Shown: positions 7,324-13,944 of the stretch, one piece after another | Layout of the letters: every line of letters starts with the position of its first letter | Numbering within the stretch: the stretch's first letter is position 1 | The notes under the pieces: model-generated | The model's input: the letters and a program-made list of their open reading frames with translations, nothing else | Database searches by the model: none | Told to the model about the DNA's origin: nothing | NCBI GenBank assembly: GCA_900555715.1 | Contig: USMC01000060.1 | Location: forward strand, 1 to 15,631 | Direction: 5' to 3' | Origin: an uncultured Porphyromonadaceae bacterium | GTDB lineage: Bacteria; Bacteroidota; Bacteroidia; Bacteroidales; Muribaculaceae | DNA length: 15,631 nt | Made by a program: the position numbers and the translations under genes

Positions 7324-7929
7324 ATGAGCGATAAAAAGCACGACAAAAATAGAAAGGAACAGAAAGCTGCAGAGCGTGCGGCATCTGAGGAAACTCCCGA
7401 AGTGATGGATATTCTGGACGACGATATGGAACAGAATGAAGAAGAACTGTCAGAGGAGGCAGAGAATGCCAGATTGCAGAACGAACTTGAAGAAGCCCGT
7501 GCTGCCATAGAGAAGGAAAAGAAGGAGTATCTCTTCCTGATGGCAGATTTCGACAACTACCGCAAACGTGTGACACGTGAGAAAGCAGATCTTATCAAAA
7601 ATGCTTCTGAGCGTGTTCTCACAGATCTTCTTCCTATTGTCGATGATTTTGAACGCGGTCTTGCCGCTGCAAAAAAAGCCGATGATGCCGAAGCTATCCG
7701 TCAGGGCATGGAAATGATTTACAACAAACTTGTGAAGTTTCTCGAGGCGCACGGCGTGAAGGCTATAGAAAGCACCGGAGAAACGTTCAATCCTGATTTA
7801 CATGAGGCAATCGCAACGATTCCTGCGCCGTCGGACGACCTCAAAGGCAAGGTGGTGGACACCACTCAGAAAGGTTATATGCTCAACGACAAAGTGCTTC
7901 GCTATGCTAAAGTAGCGGTGGGTGAATAA
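7324..7929 (+). CDS. grpE: GrpE, nucleotide exchange factor for DnaK
   Basis: GrpE releases ADP from DnaK (Hsp70) and so sets the pace of the chaperone cycle. The 201-residue protein has a highly charged, probably disordered N-terminus (residues 1-45), a long helix and coiled coil (about 46-100) containing MADFDNYRKR at 73-82, then the four-helix dimer region with LPIVDDFERGL at 103-113. The C-terminal beta domain that inserts into the DnaK cleft follows, with GETFNPDLHEAI at 152-163 and a closing KGYMLNDKVLRYAKVAV at 183-199. dnaJ begins 6 bp after its stop, so the two are co-transcribed. dnaK is not in the window. No CIRCE-type inverted repeat or standard -7 box is visible in the 92 bp upstream, so control is unclear. 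Confidence 0.96.
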   Translation: MSDKKHDKNRKEQKAAERAASEETPEVMDILDDDMEQNEEELSEEAENARLQNELEEARAAIEKEKKEYLFLMADFDNYRKRVTREKADLIKNASERVLTDLLPIVDDFERGLAAAKKADDAEAIRQGMEMIYNKLVKFLEAHGVKAIESTGETFNPDLHEAIATIPAPSDDLKGKVVDTTQKGYMLNDKVLRYAKVAVGE

Positions 7930-7935
7930 TAAGCT

Positions 7936-9105
7936 ATGGATAAACGCGACTATTACGAAGTGCTTGGCGTGTCGAAGACAGCCACAGCCGATGAAATAAA
8001 AAAGGCCTATCGCAAAAAGGCTATCCAGTACCATCCGGATAAGAACCCCGGCAACAAGGAGGCAGAAGAAAAATTCAAGGAGGCTGCTGAAGCATACGAT
8101 GTTCTCAGCGATGCCAAGAAACGCCAGCTGTACGACCAGTACGGTCACTCCATGGGTCAGCAGGGATTCGGCGGTGGCGGAGCCGGATTCTCCGACTTCG
8201 ATATGAACGATTTCTTCAGCCGCCATGGCGACATCAACGATTTCTTCTCTTCTTTCTTCGGAGGAATGGGCGGTTTCGGCGGTGCTGCCGGTCGCAGAAG
8301 CCGTCAGCCTCAGCAGCGCCGAGGCGGAGATGTCAGGATACGTGTCAAACTCACACTGGAAGATATAGCCAAGGGTGTTACGAAGACACTCCGCGTGCCG
8401 ACGTTCCTTGAATGTCCGCACTGCCACGGTACAGGAGCCAAAGACGGTGTTGCCCTTGCCTCATGTCCGAAGTGTCATGGGACAGGACGTATCGTCACCG
8501 TTCAGCAGACCATGCTCGGCGCAATGCAGTCGGAATCGGTATGCCCCAATTGTGAGGGAACGGGCAAGGTTATCACCGAACCGTGCCAGTACTGCCATGG
8601 GCAAGGCGTAGAGCGCCGCGACCAGGAAGTTACCTTCTCCATACCTGCCGGAGCTGTCGAAGGACAGACATTCGCCCTGCGTGGAAAAGGCAATTATCCG
8701 AAAGGCGGCGGTGTTCCGGGCGACCTTCTTGTAGTTATTGAAGAGATCAAGCACCCCGAGCTTATTCGCGACGGTGCCGATATCATATATAATCTTATGC
8801 TTGACATTCCGACGGCTACCCTCGGCGGAGCTGTCGAGATTCCTACAATCACGGGACGTGCGCGTATCAACATACCTGCTGGCACACAGCCAGGGAAGGT
8901 GCTTCGCCTGAGAGGCAAAGGTCTGCCCGACCAGGAAAACGGCGGTCACGGCGACGAACTGATAAATATAATGGTTTATATTCCGGAGAAACTCACGTCG
9001 GAGCAACAGTCGACCTTCGCAGCAATGCGTGATGCAGCCAATATCAAGCCTACGGAAGCGGACAGCAAACGCATCTTCTCGCGTCTGAAACACATCTTTG
9101 ATTGA
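7936..9105 (+). CDS. dnaJ: DnaJ, Hsp40 co-chaperone
   Basis: DnaJ delivers unfolded proteins to DnaK and stimulates its ATPase. The 389-residue protein is a complete type I J-protein. The J domain covers about residues 4-70 with HPD at 33-35. A Gly/Phe-rich linker runs to about 130 and includes two NDFF motifs of the kind that control release. The zinc-finger domain has four CxxCxGxG repeats starting at C160 (CPHCHGTG), C177 (CPKCHGTG), C203 (CPNCEGTG) and C217 (CQYCHGQG). The substrate-binding beta domains follow to the C-terminus. It lies directly after grpE and before a hairpin at 9137-9172, so grpE-dnaJ looks like the end of a transcript. All expected residues are present. Confidence 0.97.
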   Translation: MDKRDYYEVLGVSKTATADEIKKAYRKKAIQYHPDKNPGNKEAEEKFKEAAEAYDVLSDAKKRQLYDQYGHSMGQQGFGGGGAGFSDFDMNDFFSRHGDINDFFSSFFGGMGGFGGAAGRRSRQPQQRRGGDVRIRVKLTLEDIAKGVTKTLRVPTFLECPHCHGTGAKDGVALASCPKCHGTGRIVTVQQTMLGAMQSESVCPNCEGTGKVITEPCQYCHGQGVERRDQEVTFSIPAGAVEGQTFALRGKGNYPKGGGVPGDLLVVIEEIKHPELIRDGADIIYNLMLDIPTATLGGAVEIPTITGRARINIPAGTQPGKVLRLRGKGLPDQENGGHGDELINIMVYIPEKLTSEQQSTFAAMRDAANIKPTEADSKRIFSRLKHIFD

Positions 9106-9136
9106 TAAGCTGTTTATTAGAGTATAAAATACGGTT

Positions 9137-9172
9137 AAGCCCGGGGCGAATATAATAAATTGTCCCGGGCTT
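9137..9172 (+). terminator. Probable terminator after dnaJ
   Basis: A perfect 9-bp GC-rich stem, AAGCCCGGG at 9137-9145 pairing with CCCGGGCTT at 9164-9172, encloses an AT-rich loop of 18 bases and is followed by CGTTTATC. The T-run is short and the loop long, so termination may be partial. It lies 32 bp past the dnaJ stop. The antiporter gene downstream has no recognisable promoter, so some read-through is plausible. Confidence 0.6.
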
Positions 9173-9225
9173 CGTTTATCACTATAATACAAGATATAAA
9201 AATATAAACTTCAACAAAGGTACAA

Positions 9226-10692
9226 TTGAAAAGTCTCATTCCTGCAAGCTCTTCGAAAGTCCCCGGGCTCTTTATCTCTGTAATGCCCGTTGTTTTTCTG
9301 CTGGCATTTGTCGGCGGAGTGCTTCTTTTTTCCGGCGCTGACGCTATTTCGGAATACAGTCCTGTCATTCTTCTGAGTGCGGCGGTGTTTGCGATGGTTC
9401 TGTCGTTCGCTGACCGTTCACTCAGCCGACGCGGACTTGCGGTAGGCTTCCGGCGTAGTGCGAGGCAGATTCTTCCTGCCGTACCGATGCTGATATGTAT
9501 CTCTATGGTAGCGACGACATGGATGCTCAGCGGTGTGGTTCCTCTGCTTATCACTTATGGTCTCGGACTGCTTAACCCGCTGTTCTTTCTTGCAGTATGC
9601 TGCATAGTCTGTGGCGCTATCTCTATTCTTACAGGCAGCAGCTGGAGCACAATAGCGACAATAGGTGTCGCATTCATGGGTATAGGAACGGTCATGGGTA
9701 TACATCCCGGATGGGTTGCCGGAGCTATAATTTCCGGCGCATATTTCGGCGACAAGGTGTCGCCGCTGAGCGACACGACGGTTATAGCATCATCGTCGTG
9801 TGGCGTCGATCTGTTCACTCACATCCGCTATCTGATGATTACGACAGTTCCGTCAATCGTTGTCGCACTGATAGTCTTCACGGTCGCCGGTTTCTGCATA
9901 AGCACGGACAGTGTAATAGAGACAGGTTCAATCATCGGGCAACTTTCGGCAAATTTCAATCTCACGCCGTGGGTACTTGTGATTCCGGTGGTAACGCTGA
10001 CGATGATATGTTTCCGTGTCAACACGCTGCTGACTCTTCTGCTCAGCTCCTTGCTCGGTCTTGCCGGAATATTCGTTTTTCAGCCGGCTATAGTTTCATA
10101 TATAGGTGCAGGCAGTCTTTCGGATTCTGTTCCCGCAGTGCTTTCGATGTTGTGGAGAGAGACAACTTTCAATACGGGTCACGAAGTGTTCGACAATCTT
10201 GTGAGCACGTCGGGCATTCTTGGCATGCTGTCGACAATAGCGCTTGTGCTGAGCGCAATGCTTTTCGGAACAGCTATGATAGGCACCGGAATGCTGCCGA
10301 GGCTCACTCATGCCATTACGAGGAAAATCCGTCGGCGCCAGTCGCTTGTATCTACGACTGTTTTCAGCGGTCTGTTCCTGAACAGCTGCACGGCCGACCA
10401 GTATCTGTCTATTATCATAGGCAGCAACATGTTCAGAAATGCTTACCGGCGCTGCGGTCTTGAGCCGCGGCTTCTAAGCCGCACTGTTGAAGATTCGGTT
10501 TCCGTGACATCTGTTCTCATTCCGTGGAATTCCTGCGGTATCACGCAATCGTCGGTTCTCGGGGTTTCCACTCTCGTCTATGCTCCGTACTGTGTGTTCA
10601 ACTACCTGTCTCCTCTTCTCTCTATCGCGATATCTATCCTCGGATTTAAAATCAAACAGACTGTCGCTGTTTCGCGCCTTGCCAAAGCGTGA
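9226..10692 (+). CDS. NhaC-family Na+/H+ antiporter
   Basis: This 488-residue inner-membrane carrier belongs to the NhaC family, whose members exchange Na+ for H+ or, in some branches, organic acids such as malate and lactate. About eleven to twelve hydrophobic segments span the protein. SGAYFGDKVSPLSDTT at about 168-183 is the family signature, and LFLNSCTADQYLSIIIG plus IPWNSCGITQSSVLGVST near the C-terminus match the conserved second half. The start is TTG: an in-frame stop at 9205-9207 leaves no ATG or GTG before it, and AAAGG (9216-9220) lies 5 bp upstream as a ribosome site. The next in-frame ATG (codon 19, 9280) would cut into the conserved first segment, MPVVFLLAF. Which ions it carries cannot be told from sequence. 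Confidence 0.88.
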   Translation: MKSLIPASSSKVPGLFISVMPVVFLLAFVGGVLLFSGADAISEYSPVILLSAAVFAMVLSFADRSLSRRGLAVGFRRSARQILPAVPMLICISMVATTWMLSGVVPLLITYGLGLLNPLFFLAVCCIVCGAISILTGSSWSTIATIGVAFMGIGTVMGIHPGWVAGAIISGAYFGDKVSPLSDTTVIASSSCGVDLFTHIRYLMITTVPSIVVALIVFTVAGFCISTDSVIETGSIIGQLSANFNLTPWVLVIPVVTLTMICFRVNTLLTLLLSSLLGLAGIFVFQPAIVSYIGAGSLSDSVPAVLSMLWRETTFNTGHEVFDNLVSTSGILGMLSTIALVLSAMLFGTAMIGTGMLPRLTHAITRKIRRRQSLVSTTVFSGLFLNSCTADQYLSIIIGSNMFRNAYRRCGLEPRLLSRTVEDSVSVTSVLIPWNSCGITQSSVLGVSTLVYAPYCVFNYLSPLLSIAISILGFKIKQTVAVSRLAKA

Positions 10693-10724
10693 ATCTGCGG
10701 AATCGCTGACCGATATGTATATAT

Positions 10725-10758
10725 AAAACAGGCGGTGTCGTTCGGCACCGCCTGTTTT
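10725..10758. terminator. Bidirectional rho-independent terminator between the antiporter and serA
   Basis: A perfect 13-bp stem, AAAACAGGCGGTG at 10725-10737 pairing with CACCGCCTGTTTT at 10746-10758, encloses eight bases. A-rich and T-rich flanks give a U-tract in both directions. It lies 32 bp after the antiporter stop and 14 bp after the serA stop on the other strand, so it should end both convergent transcripts. Confidence 0.92.
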
Positions 10759-10772
10759 TAGTATATCGCTTT

Positions 10773-11690
10773 TCAGTTGACTTTGAATCTGGTAGAGCCT
10801 TCTTTGAAGTAGGCTACTATCTGGCGTGCGGCGGCAAGACCGGCATTGAGATTTGCTTCGGCTGTCTGTGCACCGCTCTTCTTGGGAGTGAAGAATACTC
10901 GGTCGGGGAAACGTTCGACGAGCACAGCGGCGTTACCGGGCTTGACGTCGGCGAAGTATTTGATGTCGGGACGCTCTTCGAGCACTTCGAGAAGTTCCGT
11001 TTCATTGATGACTTCCTTGCGGGCGGTGTTGATGAGCACGCCGCCTTTGGGTAATGCGCCGATGAGTTCTTTTCCAATGCTTCCGACTGTTTCGGGCGTT
11101 GCCGGAATGTGAATCGACACGATGTCGTTTCCGGCGTAGAGGTCTTTGAGCGACGGTGCTACAGCAACGCCTTCCGCTTCGATAGCGGCAGCAGGGCAGT
11201 ACGGGTCAATGGCTGTTATTGCCATTCCGAATCCCTTTGCCAGATTGGCGACATGGCGGCTGACCTGTCCGAAGGCCTGGAGTCCGAGCCGTTTACCTGA
11301 TATCTCAAATCCGGTCGTGCCGGCAAATTTGTTGCGTGCCGCCATGATTGCCATACCGATGACAAGTTCAGCGACGGCGTTAGCGTTCTGTCCGGGAGTA
11401 TTTTCTACGATGATTCCGCGTTCTGCTGCGTATTTGAGGTCGATGTTGTCGTATCCGGCACCAGCACGTACTATAATTTTCAGTGCGGGAGCGGCGTCGA
11501 TGGCAGCTTTGTCGATTATATCGCTGCGGACAATGAGCGCATTGGCGTCGGCGAGCGCTTTGTGAAGTTCTTCGGGAGAAGTATACTTCTCAAGTGCTTC
11601 AAAGGTGTAGCCGGCACCTTCCACGATTTCACGGATGCCTTTGACGGCTGTCGCCGAGAAAGGCTTTTCGGTTGCAACGAGTACTTTCAT
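10773..11690 (-). CDS. serA: D-3-phosphoglycerate dehydrogenase, short type without ACT domain
   Basis: SerA oxidises 3-phosphoglycerate to 3-phosphohydroxypyruvate with NAD+, the first step of serine synthesis. The 305-residue protein has the split catalytic and Rossmann domains of D-2-hydroxyacid dehydrogenases and ends without the C-terminal ACT domain that gives serine feedback in the E. coli enzyme. RAGAGYDNID at 75-84 and NTARKEVINE at 221-230 (R224) are typical. The nucleotide loop reads LGLQAFGQVSRHV (135-147), so the usual GxGxxG is A-F-G-Q-V-S. D162 ends the next strand, fitting NAD rather than NADP. The usual catalytic His before the GAxT motif is replaced by Lys (TPKKSGAQT, 268-276). 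I recall this lysine form from Bacteroides and Entamoeba enzymes. It lies 11 bp after serC. Confidence 0.92.
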   Translation of the reverse strand: MKVLVATEKPFSATAVKGIREIVEGAGYTFEALEKYTSPEELHKALADANALIVRSDIIDKAAIDAAPALKIIVRAGAGYDNIDLKYAAERGIIVENTPGQNANAVAELVIGMAIMAARNKFAGTTGFEISGKRLGLQAFGQVSRHVANLAKGFGMAITAIDPYCPAAAIEAEGVAVAPSLKDLYAGNDIVSIHIPATPETVGSIGKELIGALPKGGVLINTARKEVINETELLEVLEERPDIKYFADVKPGNAAVLVERFPDRVFFTPKKSGAQTAEANLNAGLAAARQIVAYFKEGSTRFKVN

Positions 11691-11701
11691 ATCATCGTAT
11701 A

Positions 11702-12772
11702 TTAATGTGTTGCTTCGAAGTCGTGCATGGCATCGACAAGAACTTTGACGCTCTGTATGGGCAGTGCGTTGTAGAGCGATGCTCTGAAGCCTCCTACGGA
11801 GCGGTGTCCCTTGATGCCGACAATGCCGCGTGCGGAGCAGAAGTCGATGAACTGACCTTCAAGCTCTTTATATTCGGGTGTCATGACGAAGCATACGTTC
11901 ATTATTGAGCGGTCGGCGGGGTCGGTGACTGTTCCTGTGAACATCTTGCTTTCGTCGATGGCGGAGTAGAGGAGCGATGCCTTTTCGAGGTCGCGTTTTT
12001 CGAGTTCGTCGATGCCTCCGAGCTGCTTGTAGTAGCGAAGTGTCTGAAGGGCGGAATAAATCGGGAGCACAGGCGGAGTGTTGAACATCGAGCCTTTCTT
12101 GACGTGCGTACGGTAGTCGAGCATCGTAGGAATGGGGCGGTCGACGTGTCCGAGTGCGTCTTCGCGGACAATTGCGATGGTTACGCCTGCGGGAGCAAGG
12201 TTTTTCTGCGCGCCGGCGTATACGGCGTTATATTTCGACCAGTCTATATGACGTGTGAAGATATCGGAGCTCATGTCGGCGATGAGCGGGCAGGGAGCGT
12301 CGGGATCTTTGCGAATTTCGGTGCCGTAGATAGTGTTGTTGGATGTGTAATGGAAATAGTCCATACCCTCGGGAATGGTGAATCCCTTGGGGATGAATGT
12401 GTAGCCGGCATCCTTGGAAGATGCTACAACGTCGACTTCGCCGAAGAGGCGTGCTTCCTTGATGGCGTTGGAAGCCCATGTGCCTGTGTCGAGGAAAGCG
12501 GCACGCTTGGCAAGGAAGTTATAAGGAATCATGCAGAACTGCATAGACGCGCCACCTCCGAGCCAGAGTACCTCGAATCCGGCAGGAATATCAAGGATTT
12601 CTTTGACGAGCGCTGTCGCTTCGTCGATGACTGCCTGAAACTGTTTGCTGCGATGAGATACTTCAAGAATCGAAAGCCCCATGTCGGCGAAATTGAGGAT
12701 GGCGTCGGCTGTATTCTGAATTGTGTATTCGCTCAGAATCGACGGACCTGCATAGAAATTATGTTTTTTCAT
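11702..12772 (-). CDS. serC: Phosphoserine aminotransferase
   Basis: SerC is a PLP enzyme that transfers the amino group of glutamate to 3-phosphohydroxypyruvate, giving 3-phosphoserine. It can also act in pyridoxal phosphate synthesis. The reading frame opens far upstream (12919), but the real start is the ATG at 12772-12770: MKKHNFYAGPSIL is the conserved N-terminus, and the extra 49 codons would run across a terminator and promoter. That gives 356 residues, close to the family's ~360. GGGASMQF at 72-79 binds the PLP phosphate, DMSSD is at 166-170, and K190 in GAQKNLAPAG is the PLP lysine. The substrate loop YRTHVKKGSMFNTPP follows. It leads a serC-serA operon; the third enzyme, SerB, is not in the window. 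Confidence 0.96.
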   Translation of the reverse strand: MKKHNFYAGPSILSEYTIQNTADAILNFADMGLSILEVSHRSKQFQAVIDEATALVKEILDIPAGFEVLWLGGGASMQFCMIPYNFLAKRAAFLDTGTWASNAIKEARLFGEVDVVASSKDAGYTFIPKGFTIPEGMDYFHYTSNNTIYGTEIRKDPDAPCPLIADMSSDIFTRHIDWSKYNAVYAGAQKNLAPAGVTIAIVREDALGHVDRPIPTMLDYRTHVKKGSMFNTPPVLPIYSALQTLRYYKQLGGIDELEKRDLEKASLLYSAIDESKMFTGTVTDPADRSIMNVCFVMTPEYKELEGQFIDFCSARGIVGIKGHRSVGGFRASLYNALPIQSVKVLVDAMHDFEATH

Positions 12773-12803
12773 CAGAAAAATGATTTGGTTACTATTTGTA
12801 TGT

Positions 12804-12821
12804 GCACTGCCGCGCACTGCC
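12804..12821. repeat. Tandem GCACTGCC pair at the serC transcription start
   Basis: GCACTGCC occurs at 12804-12811 and again at 12814-12821, exactly 10 bp apart, one helical turn. On the serC strand it reads GGCAGTGC-GC-GGCAGTGC and covers roughly +1 to +18 of the predicted transcript. It could be an operator or a leader element; chance is not excluded. Confidence 0.5.
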
Positions 12822-12824
12822 CTG

Positions 12825-12856
12825 CAAAAATAGTAAAGGTTTTCGAGATATACAAA
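12825..12856 (-). promoter_or_regulatory. serC-serA promoter, near-perfect Bacteroidetes consensus
   Basis: On the minus strand TTTG at 12856-12853 and TATTTTTG at 12832-12825 are separated by 20 bp, matching TTTG-N19-21-TAnnTTTG exactly. Transcription should start near 12820, giving a leader of about 48 bases before the serC ATG. The -33 TTTG is the tail of the U-tract of the upstream terminator. Confidence 0.85.
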
Positions 12857-12891
12857 AAAACTTCCCTCCTGCTTATGATGCAAGAGGGAAG
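12854..12891 (-). terminator. Rho-independent terminator after the small upstream gene
   Basis: Read on the minus strand, CTTCCCTC at 12891-12884 pairs with GAGGGAAG at 12868-12861, with an inner TGC/GCA pairing across one mismatch, followed at once by seven T (12860-12854). It lies 14 bp past the stop of the small gene at 12906 and just ahead of serC, so it separates the two transcripts. Confidence 0.85.
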
Positions 12892-12905
12892 GATGTCTGA
12901 TGCTG

Positions 12906-13088
12906 TCAGTTGAGCACAATTGCGGACATTCCGGGAATTGCGGAATCGGAAAAGGCGACGCGCGCGAACTGGCAGATGCGTCTGATAGTGTCGGCTTTGG
13001 GATATTGCCGTTCGCCGGCGAGTTTTGATTTTACTTTAACGGACACTTCGTCCGACGCGGGGGTGAATAGAGTAGAGTTTTTATCCAT
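12906..13088 (-). CDS. Small conserved-looking protein of unknown function (60 aa)
   Basis: I cannot give a function. From the ATG at 13088-13086 it encodes 60 residues (MDKNSTLFTPASDEV...); a GTG two codons upstream is possible. There is no signal peptide, membrane segment or cysteine cluster beyond one Cys. It is basic in the middle (VKVKSKLAGERQYPKAD). The tail, with a PKADTIRRICQFARVAF helix and a final hydrophobic IVLN, resembles tiny Bacteroidetes proteins I recall of the form PS..TI..I..FA....VLN. The main support is the well-formed terminator 14 bp after its stop on the same strand, which has no other gene to serve. It lies divergent from the Lrp-type regulator, with no canonical -7 element in between on its strand. 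A 71-codon frame on the opposite strand overlaps it and looks like its shadow. Confidence 0.6.
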   Translation of the reverse strand: MDKNSTLFTPASDEVSVKVKSKLAGERQYPKADTIRRICQFARVAFSDSAIPGMSAIVLN

Positions 13089-13232
13089 AGGCACTCTGTG
13101 CTTTAAGGTGGAGAAAAATGAATAACGGCAAGCGTTTTCGCTGCTTACACATACTAAACGGTGCCATGGCGCTGTTTATTGCAGGAGAATTAAAAAATTT
13201 GTCAAAAAGAGTGCCGGACAAAAAATTTGAAC

Positions 13233-13240
13233 TAATTTTG
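13233..13240 (+). promoter_or_regulatory. -7 element of the Lrp-type regulator gene
   Basis: TAATTTTG matches TAnnTTTG and lies 64 bp before the ATG at 13305. No TTTG is found at the standard spacing; one at 13198-13201 is 31 bp away. The surrounding 13175-13240 is strikingly A/T-rich (AATTAAAAAATTTG, ACAAAAAATTTGA), which would suit binding by an Lrp-type protein acting on its own gene. Confidence 0.5.
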
Positions 13241-13304
13241 CAATACGAACCACTTTGCAGCGTAATGCAGCCGGTGGTTCGAGCATACATGGAAAACCAG
13301 GAAT

Positions 13305-13769
13305 ATGAATAGATTGTTCTTTGATAACCTTGACCTGAGCATACTGAACGCGCTGGCGAAAAATGCCCGTACTCCATATCTTGAGATAGCAAGAGAATAT
13401 GGAGTTTCCGGTGCGGCGGTTCATCAGCGTGTGCAGCGCCTCATGGCAAATAAAGTGATTACGGGTTCGCGATGTCTGATAGATCCTACTGCAGTAGGGT
13501 TCAATGTTGTGGCATATCTTGGAATTTCCGCAATGCCTGGCACCGATATAGAAACGCTTGCCGATGGTCTGCGTGAAATACCTGAAATCACCGAATGCCA
13601 TATAGTTACGGGTCGGTATGACATTATTGCAAAAGTCAACGCCCGCGACAACAGAAGCATGCTTGAAATTATCCGTGACAGAATGCGACCACTGAGTATT
13701 GCCACGACTGAGACGATGGTATCGTTCCGCGAGGTATTTGTACGTTCTGTTCCTATCTCGAACGACTGA
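13305..13769 (+). CDS. Lrp/AsnC-family transcriptional regulator
   Basis: This 154-residue DNA-binding protein has the standard Lrp/AsnC layout. Residues 7-52 form the helix-turn-helix (DLSILNALAKNARTPYLEIA, then the recognition helix SGAAVHQRVQRL at 35-46). Residues about 66-147 form the RAM effector and oligomer domain, with TGRYDIIAKV at 102-111 matching the conserved G-x-Y-D core. Such proteins usually form octamers or dimer rings, bind amino acids, and control amino acid or related metabolism, often including their own gene. AGGAAT just before the ATG is a weak ribosome site. It lies 175 bp before mce-mmdA on the same strand and divergent from the small gene and serC. Possible targets are those neighbours and itself; the effector is unknown. 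Confidence 0.92.
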   Translation: MNRLFFDNLDLSILNALAKNARTPYLEIAREYGVSGAAVHQRVQRLMANKVITGSRCLIDPTAVGFNVVAYLGISAMPGTDIETLADGLREIPEITECHIVTGRYDIIAKVNARDNRSMLEIIRDRMRPLSIATTETMVSFREVFVRSVPISND

Positions 13770-13782
13770 GGAAGTTTTTCCG

Positions 13783-13796
13783 TGCGGTTCGCCGCA
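13783..13796 (+). terminator. Small TTCG hairpin after the Lrp-type gene, possible weak terminator
   Basis: TGCGG at 13783-13787 and CCGCA at 13792-13796 form a 5-bp stem closed by a TTCG loop, 13 bp after the regulator stop. The T-run (13808-13812) comes only 12 bp later, so an intrinsic terminator is uncertain. Confidence 0.35.
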
Positions 13797-13820
13797 TGAA
13801 ATTAAAATTTTTGACTTAAA

Positions 13821-13852
13821 TTAGATTAACCGAAACATTTTGTGTAAATTTG
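13821..13852 (+). promoter_or_regulatory. Promoter of the mce-mmdA operon
   Basis: TAAATTTG at 13845-13852 matches TAnnTTTG exactly, and TTAG at 13821-13824 lies 20 bp upstream, one base from the TTTG consensus. Transcription should begin near 13859, leaving a leader of about 86 bases. In that leader only a 5-bp hairpin (ATGAG/CTCAT) is visible, and no known riboswitch. Confidence 0.6.
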
Positions 13853-13944
13853 TCGCGTGAATGAGTCGCAGCTCATGCTTGCCGTATGTGCATCCAGAAG
13901 TTGCGCAGAAGTTAAACGATTAATAACCAATCAAATTTATAAAT

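Noticed and set aside
4109..10386. Shared 15-mer CTGTTCCTGAACAGC at 4109-4123 and 10372-10386, partly self-complementary
   Set aside because: Both copies lie inside coding sequence. Roughly 0.2 such matches are expected by chance in a window this size, so it is not evidence of a repeat family.
12104..12913. A 269-codon plus-strand frame opposite serC
   Set aside because: It is an antisense shadow of serC; the translation is Cys/Val-rich without domains, while serC itself has all family motifs.
12773..12919. The 49-codon N-terminal extension of the serC reading frame
   Set aside because: It spans the terminator and the serC promoter, and the conserved SerC N-terminus begins at the internal ATG at 12772.
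12910..13125. A 71-codon plus-strand frame opposite the small gene upstream of serC
   Set aside because: It overlaps the small minus-strand gene almost fully, and only the minus frame is followed by a terminator.
13118..13312. A 64-codon plus-strand frame just before the Lrp-type gene
   Set aside because: It contains the likely -7 element of the Lrp gene, overlaps that gene's start, has no conserved-looking motif, and reads through A/T-rich regulatory DNA.
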